The translations under genes were made by a program, and so were the position numbers. Shown here piece after piece: positions 32,678-43,963 of a stretch of DNA of 64,000 nt (its first letter is position 1; the number at the start of each line of letters is the position of its first letter). The notes under the pieces were generated by a model that made no database searches, was not told the origin of the DNA, and worked only from the letters and a program-made list of their open reading frames with translations. Location: the NCBI RefSeq assembly GCF_018812025.1, contig NC_063044.1, forward strand, positions 72,267,057 through 72,331,056. The letters are read 5' to 3'. Source of the stretch: Megalobrama amblycephala. Taxonomy: Eukaryota > Chordata > Actinopteri > Cypriniformes > Xenocyprididae.

Positions 32678-34281
32678 CAGTTGTGGCCAGAATTATTAGA
32701 CCCCTTCATAAATATGATCAAAGATGACTCTAAAAATAAATCTGCATTGTTTATCCTTTTGATCTTTAATTCATAAAATTAGCAAAAATCTAACCTTTCA
32801 TTGAAGGAAAAGAATTGAAAGTGGGGGAAAATAACATTAAGAAATAAATGTTTTTCTCCAAAACACATTGCCCACAATTATTAACACCCCTAGAATTTTT
32901 TATGAGTAAAATATCTCTGAAGTATATTCCCATTCATATTTAAATTTTTTTAGCTCACCGGGGTGATTATGAACATGAAATTGGCCAGCCATGACTTCCT
33001 GTTCCACAGGAGTATAAACATGAGGAAACACAAAGGCCAAATTCCCTTAATCATTCATCACAATGAGAAAAAACAAAGAATATAGTTCTGATGTGTAACA
33101 AATGATTGTCGAGCTTCACAAAATAGAAAGTGGCTGTAAGAAAATAGCTGAAGCATTGAAAATGCCCATTTCCACTATCAGGGCAATAATTGAGAAGTTC
33201 CAATCAACTAAAGATGTTACAAATCTGACTGAAAGAGGACATGTGTCTAAATCATCCTAATGTGTGGTGAGGAGGAAAGTTTGAGTGGCCAAAGACTCTC
33301 CAAGGATCACAGCTGGAGAATTGCAGAGATTAGTTGAGTCTTGAATCTCAGAAAGCCTAAAAATTTTTTATCAAAAGCACCTACATCCCCACAAGTTGTT
33401 CGGGAGGGTTTCAAGAAAAATCCTCTGCTCTCATCCAGAAACAATCTCCAGCTTATTCAGTTGTCAGACAAGACTGGAACTTCAAACGGGACAAGCTTCT
33501 ATGGTCAGATGAAACTAAAACAAGAGCTTCTTGGCAGCAAACCCACCAGATGGGTTTGGTGCACACATGGATAAAAAGTGCCCCATGCCCACGGTCAAAT
33601 ATACTGCTGGATCTTTAATGTTGTGGGCCTATTTTTGTGCTGGAGGTCCTGGACAACTTGTTCAGATATATCGTATCATGGATTCTATCAAATACCAACA
33701 GATAAAAAATCAAAACCTGACCACTTCTGCTAGAAATCTTATAATGGGCTGTGGTTGGATCATCCGTCGGGACAATGATCCAAAACAAACATCAAAACCA
33801 GCACAAAAATGGGTCACTGAGCACAAAATGAAGCTTCTGCCATGGTCTTCCCAGTTCCCTGACCTGAACCCTAAAGAAATGAGTGGAGTGAACTGAAGAG
33901 AAGAAGCACCAACATGGAGCTGGGAATCTGAAGGATCTGGAGAGATTCTGTATGGAGGAATTGTCTCTGATCTCTTCTCAGGTGTTCTCCAAACTCATCA
34001 GGCATTATAGAAGAAGACTCAGAGCTGTTATCTTGGCAAAAGGAGGTTGCAAAAAGAATTGAATAAAAGGGTGCTAATAATTGTGGGCAACGTGTTTTGG
34101 AGAAAAACATTTATTTCATAATGTTATTTCCCCCCCACTTTCAATTCTTTTCCTTCAATGAAAGGTTAGATTTTTGCTAATTTTATAAATTAAAGATCAA
34201 AAGGATAAACAATGCAGATTTATTTTTAGAGTCATCTTTGATCATATTTATGAAGGGGTCTAATAATTCTGGCCACAACTG
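32678..34281 (+). mobile_element. Tc1-like transposon with ~200-bp inverted repeats, TA target
   Basis: The ends CAGTTGTGGCCAGAATTATT and AATAATTCTGGCCACAACTG are exact inverses, with TA duplicated on both sides (32676-32677 and 34282-34283). Inverted similarity continues for roughly 200 bp (to about 32885 and from about 34083), including GATCATATTTATGAAGG and TTTGATCTTTAATTCATA-type segments. Both copies of the target TA and both ends are intact, so this is a complete but coding-dead element. Confidence 0.9.
33064..34062 (+). pseudogene. Tc1-like transposase pseudogene
   Basis: ATG 33064 starts MRKNKEYSSDV and then a stop. In order follow MIVELHKIESGCKKIAEAL with STIRAIIEKF (first helix-turn-helix), RITAGELQRLVES, a decayed middle, then SLMLWAYFCAGGPG, RRDNDPKQTSK (second catalytic Asp) and PWSSQFPDLNPKE (region of the third acidic residue), with ELKRRSTN after a frameshift. 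At least six stops or frameshifts. In intact relatives this DD34E enzyme cuts at TA sites. Confidence 0.8.
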
Positions 34282-34529
34282 TATATAAACTAACGTTAAA
34301 AAAAGGTGCAGCTTGCACAATCTACTCCTCCTTGATTGTCATGTTAAGATGACACAGAAGTGCATTCCAAAAAATAGTTTTTTTGATCCCTACACCCTTC
34401 ATACCTTCAAAGCTCTCAGTCACAGAGGTGATGAACAGCGCTTTTGTGACATTTGAATTCTCCACTGTAATGAGATCTCATGTGAACAAATTTTCCATTT
34501 GTACTAGTAGATCACAGCAAAACAATCCA

Positions 34530-36200
34530 CATGTGTCAGGAAAAAACACTGGATCCAGTAGCGAGTGTTAACAGTTTATTAATCCACAAAAACAGGGCAA
34601 GATGGTCAGACACATGCAAGATGACAGGCTTTAGGTGGCAACAAGACTGCAGCAGGCTGAGATCCACACAGGCAGACGGCAGTCCAGAGAAACACGGTTG
34701 GATGAGAATCCCCACTCGAACAAAACAAGCTCTGGAGCTCCTCCACCGGAGCAGGCGGATTAATGGTGGAATAAAAAAAACAGGTTTTATTTTAGAAACA
34801 TGAAAGGTAGGGTGATTTCTCCTGTACGCCGGAGGAAGTTTGAGATGGACTGCCACTGGACTAAGAATTTTAATGACAGTAAATGGGCCGATGAATTTGG
34901 GAGCTAATTTATTACACATGGAGTGGAGAGGAATATTTTTGGAAGAAAGCCACACTTTTTGACCCACAACATAGACAGGAGGCTTTGACCGGTGGCGATC
35001 GACCTGAGCCTTAGTGCGCGCTCCCACTTGGAGGAGAGTCTCTCGGGCTCTTCTCCAAGTAAGACAGCACCTCTGGATGAAGGCGTGAGCACAGGGGACC
35101 GCAACTTCGGACTCCAGACTAGGAAACACAGGTGGCTGGTAACCTAAGCTACACTCAAACGGAGAAAGGCCCGTGGATGACACTGGTAACGAGTTATGTG
35201 CATACTTTACCCATGAGATGCAACACTCTTTCAAGGTCCTGGTTGGCCCGCACAGTTTGGCTGCTGCTCTGAGGATGAAAACCAGAAGACAGACTGATAC
35301 TCACACCCAGTAAACGACAAAACTCTCTCCAAAATTTGGATACAAATTAGGGCCCCCTGTCAGAAACCACATCCATTGGGAGGCCACGGATGCCCCAGCA
35401 CCACTTGAACCAAGGCAGTGTCAGTAAAATAGAATTTAATTCTCTCCGTGTGGTTGCCGGGTGTGGTGAGACTCACCAGCCCCGTGGAATGAGTAATGGG
35501 TGACAGCGGCTGTCCACCCAGAGCATTGATGGATATCAGATGAGTAAGATGAGTAATGAGTAAGTGAATCCACAGGAATGTTGAGCTTTTAAGTCAAGTT
35601 AATGTCCATAAAGTTGCCCTCCGCTCCGGAGTCCACGAGGGCTTCACACCTATGACTCCCACCACCCCACTGCAGTCTTACCGGGAGGAGAGTCGCAGCA
35701 AACGAGGGGCCGACCGTATCAACAGCCGCGCTGGAACACTCCCTTTCCACAGCAGACATCCGACTGTTATAAGCACGCTGATCTCGACGCTGCAGCCGCG
35801 TATCCACCCAGATTGCCAGATCAATCAATTCGTCTAATGTAGTAGGCAAATCCAGCGTGTAGATCTCATTCATCTGGATACGGTCGACCAGCCCATGCAG
35901 AAAGATATCCCACTGTGCCTCCGCGTTCCAATTGCACTCTGCCGCCAGAGTTCGGAATTCAATGGAATAGTCCGTAACAGTTCTCTCTCCTTGACGGAGG
36001 TCCACCAATGCTTGTGCCGCCTCTCTCCCAGAGACCTAGCGATCAAACACTTTCTTGATCTCTGCATTAAAATACTGAAATGATGCACAACACGGATGAC
36101 GTCACTCCCAAACTGCCGTTCCCCACAGCGCTGCTCGTCCCGATAATGTTATCACAAATGCCACTTTCGACTCCTCTGAGGGAAATAATGACGGCTAGAG
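34530..36200 (-). pseudogene. Ty3/Gypsy element, internally deleted (gag-protease joined to integrase)
   Basis: On the minus strand the order is gag, protease, gap, integrase. Gag is read from about 36080, first in another frame, then in the 139-aa frame (36008-35589) with LRQGERTVTDYSIEFRTLAA. Gag is then joined to LVDSGAEGNFMD, a retroviral-type aspartic protease. Reverse transcriptase and RNase H are missing. The integrase resumes near 35390 with GLPMDVVSDRG and continues after a frameshift near 35234 into the 232-aa frame (35234-34536), with the C-terminal segment LAPKFIGPFTVIKIL and FHVSKIKPV. Stretch 35400-35580 is not explained. A TGTCAGGAAAAAACACTGG at 34534 may be near one LTR edge. 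Confidence 0.75.
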
Positions 36201-36545
36201 AACAAAAAACAAGGAACATTTAGTCCGAAAGGAGCGGCATAATTGTGGCTCACCAGAATATACTGTGGGGGCTGGCAATTGAGGCTCCGTGGCTCAGACA
36301 GAGTGATCACCAGATGGAACCGGGGATGGTGGGCTGGGCACAGTGGGAGTGTGCAGCAACTACAGCCACCCAAAAAGGCCTCTCCCAGCATCAGATTCAA
36401 ACCATATTCCATATTAAAGAATCCCAACAAACACTTGTCAGCTAGTTTCAGCTCCAGCTTGTTCTCTCACACATACCTGCAAGCCACCATATCCAACTCA
36501 ACTAATACCATTATTCCAATACAGTGGAATTTTTCTATCATTGCC
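36201..36545. other. probable 5' leader/LTR region of the deleted Gypsy element
   Basis: No coding sequence is supported. By position it would be upstream of gag in the minus-strand Gypsy element. LTR boundaries could not be fixed. Confidence 0.35.
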
Positions 36546-36866
36546 GCAGCAGTGATGTTCCCTCGGCTCCTGCAGGAGCTCAGTTATTCTGGCCAATTCC
36601 TCCACTGCTGCAGCAGTGATGTTACCTCGACTCCTGCAGGAGCTCAGTTCCTCTGGCCAATTCCTCCACTGCCGCAGCAGTGATGTTCCCTCGGCTCCTG
36701 CAGGAGCTCAGTTATTCTGGCCAATTCCTCCACTGCCGCAGCAGTGATGTTACCTCGACTCCTGCAGGAGCTCAGTTCCTCTGGCTATTCTCTCCACTGC
36801 CGCAGCAGTGATGTTACCTCGACTGCCGCAGGAGTTCAGCCCTGTCTAAACTCGCCTTGCCGTCAC
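36546..36866. repeat. five tandem 64-bp units with alternating A/B pattern
   Basis: GCAGCAGTGATGTT recurs at 36546, 36610, 36674, 36738 and 36802, exactly 64 bp apart. Units 1 and 3 carry CCCTCGGCTCC and CAGTTATTCTGG; units 2 and 4 carry ACCTCGACTCC and CAGTTCCTCTGG. The array is therefore two 128-bp dimers plus a fifth, diverged unit. Each of the first four units has the 12-bp palindrome CTCCTGCAGGAG. Confidence 0.95.
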
Positions 36867-37605
36867 TGCTGCAGCATTGTTTTCATCAAATATGACGAGA
36901 ACTTTCCCAGCCCTTCAAACTAACCCTCCAAAAAGCACAATCAGCCTATGCAGAGTAATTTTTGAGGGTCATCAGTAATGTTTCTGGCTGCTGTCCTGCA
37001 TTGGTTTGCAATTTTTGGGGAGTACTCTGGGTTCGGGCCAAATACCGAGCTCGGAGCCCTCTCCTCAGACAGCACGCCAAATACAAGTACTGCTTCACAT
37101 ACTATTTGCTATCTGATTATTTGTAATATTCCACATTAAATGTATTATTGTTTGTTATATTGGACTGTTGAGGTGAATCTTCTGTAAGTGTGAATGTGTT
37201 TTTCAGTGAGGAATGAAACTGCAGGCGAGTTTCATCTGATAAATATGTCTAATTCACTAATAAAACACTGATTCAGATTTGATTCAGACTCAATCCAGCC
37301 TGAATGTGAACAGGCTCTCAGATCAAACATTAAAACATTTAATTCCAATATTGAATGATCATTGTTTAGATCAGCTGATTGGATTGATCACTTGTAACTT
37401 AATATAGAGTTTTTTTAAACGATTGCAGTTTTTTTTATTCCAGTGGATATAAAGTTCACATGCTTCTGCTTTAAGACTCATTTACACACTTAAAACAATA
37501 TTTTATGTTTGTTTGTGAAACAGAGACATTTTCTTTTTTTACTCTTGACCTCCAGTGAGAAGAATGACATTAACTTAAATCCCATATTCCATGTTTTTAT
37601 TTCAG
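36867..37605. other. gap between Gypsy relic and GIMAP pseudogene
   Basis: The first 220 bp may still be Gypsy leader/LTR (minus strand). From about 37090 on it is AT-rich and presumably the intron before the GIMAP exon. Nothing else recognised. Confidence 0.35.
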
Positions 37606-38314
37606 ACATTTCAGAGACCAACTTTCATCCAGATAATCCAGTGATCCGGAATCTTCTAATGGACAGAAATGGTTCTGGGAAAAGCTCATCTGGAAACACT
37701 ATACCAGGGGCCAGTTGTTCAAAAAGTTTAATCTGGATCAGAATGATCTGGATTTGGAAATCCCATGTTTTACCATCCAGGATCAGGTAATCCATCTTAC
37801 TTTTGTGCTGGATTTTCAAAGAAAAATTGGATAGATACACACTTTTCCAGATAACCAAATCTGGATTACCAGTACTCGACGGAGCCCCTAAAGGGACATG
37901 CTGATAGAAAGAATATGAGTTTTGAATTAAATATAATATTTTTTGTTGGATATTTACAGCTGTTTGAGGATTGTTTTATGGCACCAAAATCTCTTTTTAA
38001 CTTTACAGTAGGTTACCGAAAGGCTGTAGGCTAATGTCTACTTCTAATTTATTACTTTTAACACTTAAACTAATCAAGTGCAAAATAAAAATGTGTGTAT
38101 GTATATTACGATGGATGTAGTCCTTAACAGTTACTCTCATAATACAACCATTATACAATCACTGCCAACCGTGAACCAGATACAACTATTATCCCCTTTT
38201 TTTTTTTTTTTTTCTCTGCTTCTTAATCAATCAGGGACATGAGAAAGGACAAGATCAGCCAGGGCTAAATGTAGAGGCAGGGCTACATATAAGGTTACTT
38301 ACAGAAAAAAAGTA

Positions 38315-41300
38315 TTATTTTTTAAAGTATAAGAGGAAAGGTTGCCAAATCAAGTAAAATAGATCTGTTTTGCCGAGCATTGTAAATCTAATTTTTTCTA
38401 TTTGAATAAACTGTAATAGGTCGTGCATCCAATGTAGATAACTGGGTGGGGAAGGATTTTTCCAGTTCATTAGTATAAGCCTTTTAGCAATAATTAAACA
38501 AAAAGCTAGGGCATTTGACTGAACGAGTGATAAGGACACCTTTATGGGATTCAGACCAAATAGCGCCACTAAGGGGCACGGCTCAATATCTAAAATAAAA
38601 ATGTCAGAAATTGACTTGAAGATTGATGTCCAAAAAGAGGTCAATGCAGGACAAAGCCAAAAAGTATGATAAAGAGTAGCCGGAGCTTGTCGACATCGGT
38701 CACAAGTGGGATCAAAATCAGGGTTTATTTTAGATAGTTTGTCTTTTGACCAATAGATTCTGTGTAACAACTTAAACTGTATTAATGAGTGACGAGCACA
38801 AATAGAGGAGGTATGTACACGACGAAGGGCCTTAGACCATTCCTCTTCAGTAAAAACATGGTTAAGATCTGACTCCCAATTCTGTTTTATTCTAGACATA
38901 GGTGAGGATTCTGAGAATGAAGTAAATGAAAAAATTATTGTGTAAATATTAGCGACAACACCTTTAGAAAGTTTAATGTCCAAAATTTTATCAATCTCTT
39001 GTTTAGGAGGTTCATGAGGGAAGTGAGAAAACTTATTTCTTATGAATTCACGAGTCTGGAGATATCGAAAGAAGTGAGTTTTTGGAAGATTGAATTTTTC
39101 TGATAGATATGAGAAAGTTACAAAAGTATTCTCGTGAAAGAGATCATAAATATTTACAATACCCCTTCTAAACCATAATGCAAAAGCACCATCTGAGATG
39201 GAGGATAAAAAAGAGGGATTTTTATATATAGGAGATAGGCCTGACATTGCTTGGAAGCCAAAGTGTTTTGTAAATTGTTGCCAAATTTTTAAGCTATGCA
39301 GTACTAAAGGGTTGGAAGAATAATGGGAAAATTTAATAGGTATTGAAGAACATAACAAAGCATGTAAAGAGACACGGTTACAAGAATCACATTCCATTTC
39401 AACCCATGCCGGAACCCATTGACAAAGACCGTAATGTGACTGACTCCAATATAAAATGCTACGAATGTTGGCCGCCCAGTAATAAAATAGGAAACAAGGA
39501 AGTGCAAATCCACCTAACCTTTTGGGTTGTTGAAGAAATTTTTTCTGAATTCTTACAGGACCTCCGTTCCAAATAAAATCAGAAATAACACGATCTAGTG
39601 ACTTAAAAAATGCTTTAGGTATAAATACTGGGATATTTTGAAATAGAAAGAGAAATTTGGGTAAGACATTCATTTTTATAACATTAATTCTACCTACAAG
39701 TGAAAGTGGGAGGGTTGTCCACCTAGCTAGATCCTCTTTTATTCTCTCCAAGATTGGAATAAAGTTATGTTTGAAGAGATCTACATGCTTCCATGTTACT
39801 GTAATTCCCAGGTAACGAAAGTTATCTGAGGCTGTTTTGAATGGAAGAGCTGATGTTGAAAGTACCATTGCGGCAGAATTAATTGGGAAAAACTCACTCT
39901 TATGCAAGTTTAATTTATAACCTGAAACACTACTAAACTGTTCTAAAATATGCAAAACATTGGGAAGACAAGTTTCTGGATCAGAGACATATAGAACTAC
40001 GTCATCGGCATAGAGGGAGATTTTCTGTTCTTTTCCTGCTCTAAGAATGCCAGTTATGCTACAATTAGTACGAAAAGAAATTGCAAGAGGCTCTATAGCG
40101 AGAGCAAACAAAAGTGGGGACAGGGGGCAACCCTGTCTTGTCCCGCGGTGAAGAGAAAAATATTCAGAACTAATACCATTCGTTTTTACTGATGCCAAAG
40201 GGGAAGAGTATAAGAGTTTTACCCACGACACAAATTTATCTCCAAACCCAAATTTTTTTAATGTATAAAATAAATAGTCCCACTCAACGCGGTCGAAAGC
40301 TTTCTCCGCGTCAAGAGAGACTAGGGCCTCTGGTATAGATGAATCTGACGAGGTGTCAATTATGTTCATCAGCCTTCTCAGGTTAAAAAAGCCTTGTCTA
40401 TTTTTTATGAAGCCTGTTTGGTCTGGATGGATGATATCTTGAATAACGGTTTCCAACCTTAGAGAGAGAATCTTAACCAGGATTTTCACATCCACGTTGA
40501 GAAGTGAAATTGGACGATATGAACCACAGTCCAGGGGATTTTTATTGGATTTCAAAATCAGTGAAATCGATGCCTGACGCATGGAGAGGGGAAGATGCCC
40601 ATTGTTTAAGGATTCTTCAAAGACCAAAAGAAGTAGTGGGGAAAGCTGAAGAGGAAACTTTTTAAAAAACTCTGTGGGAAAGCCATCTGGGCCCGGGGAT
40701 TTTCCACTCTGCATCTGTGTAATAGCTTGCAGGATTTCGGTTAGACTAATGGGATCATCTAATTTAGTTTTGGACTCGTTACTGATTTGAGGGACATCAA
40801 GGTTTTCAAAAAAATTATCAATAAGATTAGAATCGTTGAGGGAATTTGACTGATACAGAGAAGAATAAAAACAATTAAATTGATTATTAATTTCTTGAGG
40901 GTCTGATACAATATTTCCTACAGGGGTTTTGATTTGAGCAATCAAATTTTTTGCAGTTTGCAGCCTAAGTTGCAATGCAAGTGCTTTACCTGGCTTATCA
41001 CCAAACTCATAGAAATGGTGTCTAGACTTAAGTAGAAGGTGCTCAGCATGGCTAGTGGAAATAAGGTTATATTCCGATAACAAAAAAGCCCTTTCATTAT
41101 ATAGTGCTGGGGTTGGATGTTGTGCATACCTCTGATCCAATTTGCCAATCTGTTTAGAGAGTTCACTGAGCTTTTTATCACGCAACTTTTTAATATAGGC
41201 AGAACGAGAAATTATTTCTCCACGCAAGTAAGCTTTGAGTGTTTCCCAAAGGATAGATGCAGAAATCCCTTCCGTAGAGTTCATCTCAAGGAAACTAGAG

Positions 41301-42108
41301 ATCTTTTCAGAAATAAACTCAACAAAGTGGCTATCTGATAAGTGTAGCACATTCATTCTCCAAACAGAAGAGGTCATACAACCACCAGGGAGGGACAGTT
41401 CGAGAATTACTGGGGCATGGTCAGAAATGACTATACTATCATAAGAGGAAGACTTTACTAAAGGAATAAGTTTGTTGTCAATGATAAAATAATCGATACG
41501 TAAATAAGTACAGTAGACTGGAGAGAAAAAAGAAAAAGTTTTAGAAGTAGGATTCAAAAGACGCCATATATCAGATATTCCGTACCACTCCAAAAAAGAA
41601 TGAATTGTTTTAGAAGACTTAGACGAAGGAGCTGGTTTGGGAGATGACCTGTCTAGATCAATCTTCAAAACACAGTTAAAGTCCCCTCCCATGATCAACT
41701 GGTAAAAATTCAGGTCTGGGAACTTAGAAAAAAGTTTTACAAAAAAGTCTGGATTATCCCAATTAGGGGCATAAACACTTGCTAAAGCAACTTGATTATC
41801 ATAAAGAGTGCCTGAGACGATAACATATCTACCATTGGGGTCTGAAATAACTTTAGATGGATTGAATGGAGTATTCTTATTAATTAAAATAGCTGTACCT
41901 CTAGCTTTACAATTAAATCCAGAGTGGAACACCTGTCCCACCCATGACCTCATCAAGCTTTTATGACTTTCTAGTTCTTAAGATGGGTTTCCTGTAAAAA
42001 ACATATATCAAATATATTGACCTTCAACTTTATTAAATTGGAAAAAACCTTTACACTTTTAACTCTGTTGTTTAAGCCTTTTATGTTCCAACTAATTAAT
42101 TTAACCAT
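38315..42108 (-). pseudogene. L1 ORF2: endonuclease-reverse transcriptase, one frameshift
   Basis: The start is ATG 42108 (MVKLISWNIKGLNN), an EEP endonuclease N-terminus with LQETHL. A single frameshift near 41975 leads into the 1213-aa frame (41956-38315). That frame has the endonuclease motif GGDFNC (about residue 90) and SDHAPV (about residue 177), then RT: SGKSPGPDGFPTEFF, LVSLDAEKAFDRVEW, RQGCPLSPLLF and the catalytic SLYADDVVLY (about residue 650). A C-terminal zinc-knuckle-like CDRCRQAPATLYHTFWLC follows. SLDAEKAFDRVEW wording is typical of Tx1-group L1. ORF2 nicks target DNA and copies the element's RNA. Apart from the one frameshift it is open to the stop at 38315. Confidence 0.9.
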
Positions 42109-42245
42109 GCCCTCCCTCCCCTGAGTTATATTATACATTGGTAACAAACATTAGCTTAATTATGTTAGGGGAAACAGATTTTTGCAGAGAACACGACAAA
42201 AAGGGCCGGCCAAATAAGAGACAGCTGAAGGTAAAAAAACAAAGC

Positions 42246-42277
<32 letters not shown>

Positions 42278-42640
42278 CAATGCATGTGCCCAAAACTGAC
42301 ACAGGATCTAACATTTGTGACATTAACAAACCTAACTGAAAGGAACGTAACAGTCAGGTGTAGAAAAAAAAGTTAACTAACGTTAGTTCTTGAAACTTTA
42401 GCTGCCCTTTCGGCAGAGCTCCGTGAACAGGAATACGTTATACTATTTATTCTCACAACAGTATACGATGCATGGCATCCAACCAAAAGTTACAAAGGAC
42501 TGTTATGCAACGGGGGACAGTTTTAGAAACTTAGAAACCTTATGTGTGGGCTACCTCACTTTTCATAACATAAGCTTAGAAACACTTACTAAACTTAAGG
42601 ATGGCAGATTCAGACTCTTTCCAAATTTAGATCATGTCCG

Positions 42641-43513
42641 TCACACCTTGCTCGCTGTAGTTTTAATGACAGAACTGACAAAGTCCATCGCTGCCAGCGG
42701 AGTGTGGAATATTTGATGCTGTCCTTGGAAATCAACGCGGAGTCTAGCGGGATGCAACATTCCATAGGTGATGCCAGCATTGCGAAGTGCAGCTTTCACG
42801 TCTTTGAACTCAGCACGGCGTCTTGCCACCTCAGCAGACATGTCCGGGAAAATATGAACAATCGCACCGTTAAACTCCAAAGAGCCCAGCTCACGACTCA
42901 GTTTCAGTATGAGTTCTTTGGTTTGGTAATGGTGGAGCCGGACCAGCATATGTCTAGGAAATGTATTTTGTTGAGACCTTTGACCGACACGATGGGCCCG
43001 ATCGATTTCCAAAGGACGCTTAAAGGCGCCGTCTCCAAACAGTTCAGTAAAGAATGATGACATGAAAGCAACTGGATTTTGCCCCTCCGATCCCTCTGGG
43101 ATTCCAATAATCCTTAAGTTTTGCCTCCGCGAGCGGTTCTCCAAGTCGTCAAGCTTGAGTTTGAGGCTAGTGTTTTCTGTTTGTAATGTGTTGCACAATT
43201 TCTCCACCACTATCAAACGGCCATCTGAATCGTTAAGTGCCGTTTCAATATCCCCGATCTTTTGGGCTTGCGAAGACAGGGTTGTTTGTAGAGTAGACAC
43301 GGCAGAGCGAATTTCAGACAAAAATTTGTACCGTAGCAATGAAATTTCAGAGCGAATGGTGGATGAAATTAAGTCTTTCAAGGAATCTGCCGTGATCACT
43401 TCCTCCTCTCCTACTGGAGCGGTAACGTTAGTATTAGCATTAGCTGTCTGCTCGCTCCCCTTGTCAGTCAGCATTTCTACAATGTTTCGTCCCGATTTTC
43501 CTGGTTTGGGCAT
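42641..43513 (-). CDS. L1 ORF1 RNA-binding protein, intact
   Basis: The 290-aa frame starts MPKPGKSGRNIVEMLTDKG. Residues about 45-135 form a coiled coil (LKDLISSTIRSEISLL to LKLKLDDLENRSRRQNLRI), through which such proteins trimerise. Then come an RRM-like domain beginning NLRIIGIPEG, DRAHRVG, and RHMLVRLHHYQTKELILKL, and a C-terminal domain with FPDMSAEVARRRAEF and YPARLRV-type wording (LHPARLRVDFQG). This is the layout of L1 ORF1p, a nucleic-acid chaperone that coats the L1 RNA. The frame ends 533 nt before the start of ORF2. No damage is visible. Confidence 0.88.
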   Translation of the reverse strand: MPKPGKSGRNIVEMLTDKGSEQTANANTNVTAPVGEEEVITADSLKDLISSTIRSEISLLRYKFLSEIRSAVSTLQTTLSSQAQKIGDIETALNDSDGRLIVVEKLCNTLQTENTSLKLKLDDLENRSRRQNLRIIGIPEGSEGQNPVAFMSSFFTELFGDGAFKRPLEIDRAHRVGQRSQQNTFPRHMLVRLHHYQTKELILKLSRELGSLEFNGAIVHIFPDMSAEVARRRAEFKDVKAALRNAGITYGMLHPARLRVDFQGQHQIFHTPLAAMDFVSSVIKTTASKV

Positions 43514-43963
43514 TCTTCTTTATGAGTATGAAATAGAGTTGAATATTTGGTATGTGTAAGACAAAATAAATGAATACTGCTGAAAAAAACAATGGATGTT
43601 CACGGAGCGACTTCCACCACGTCTATTCACCACAAAGCATACCGGAAGTCCCCCTAAATGTTGTTTTTTTTGACCAGTTTTAAAGTTTTACTACATTTTC
43701 CTCCTGGAATCCACCTTGAAATCCTACCCCCTGTTAGGATCAGGATAATCCTGTTTTTTTTGGATCAAAGTTATCCAAATCCTACTGACAAGTTTTGAAC
43801 AACACAAACTGATGATTTGATCCAGATAGAAACCACGATTGTATTTTGTGATCTAATCTTATTTCAGAATCTTTTTTTTTCCTTTTGAACAACCCATTTT
43901 CAAGATTTGATCCAATCCGAAAGCCAGAATCTGATCAGATTACTTTTGAACAACTGGCCCCAG

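Larger units (their letters stand above)
38109..43655 (-). mobile_element. near full-length L1 (Tx1-like) retrotransposon
   Basis: Minus-strand order: short 5' UTR (43655-43514), ORF1 (43513-42641), a spacer with an AAAAC repeat (42240-42285), ORF2 (42108-38315), a 100-bp 3' UTR and an A tail (a T run at about 38196-38213 on the plus strand). Compared with MITE copy C, everything between TATATTAC (38108) and AATGTTG (43656) is extra. The 87 bp between 38109 and the A tail are not explained by L1 or MITE. No certain target duplication. The ORFs are almost intact, so the insertion is fairly young. Confidence 0.85.
37708..43960. mobile_element. MITE copy A (carries an L1 insertion)
   Basis: The ends are GGGCCAGTTGTTCAAAAAGT and TTTTGAACAACTGGCCC, flanked by CAG on both sides (37705-37707 and 43961-43963). 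Its own sequence is 37708-38108 and about 43656-43960; the rest is the L1. The internal segment TTGGATATTTACAGCTGTTT and GGTTACCGAAAGGCT match copies B and C. Confidence 0.85.

Noticed and set aside
36243..36683. 146-aa plus-strand open frame with repeated LLQELSYSGQFLH-like units
   Set aside because: It is the 64-bp tandem repeat and Gypsy leader read as protein; no start context or domain, and the coding sense of the Gypsy element is the other strand.
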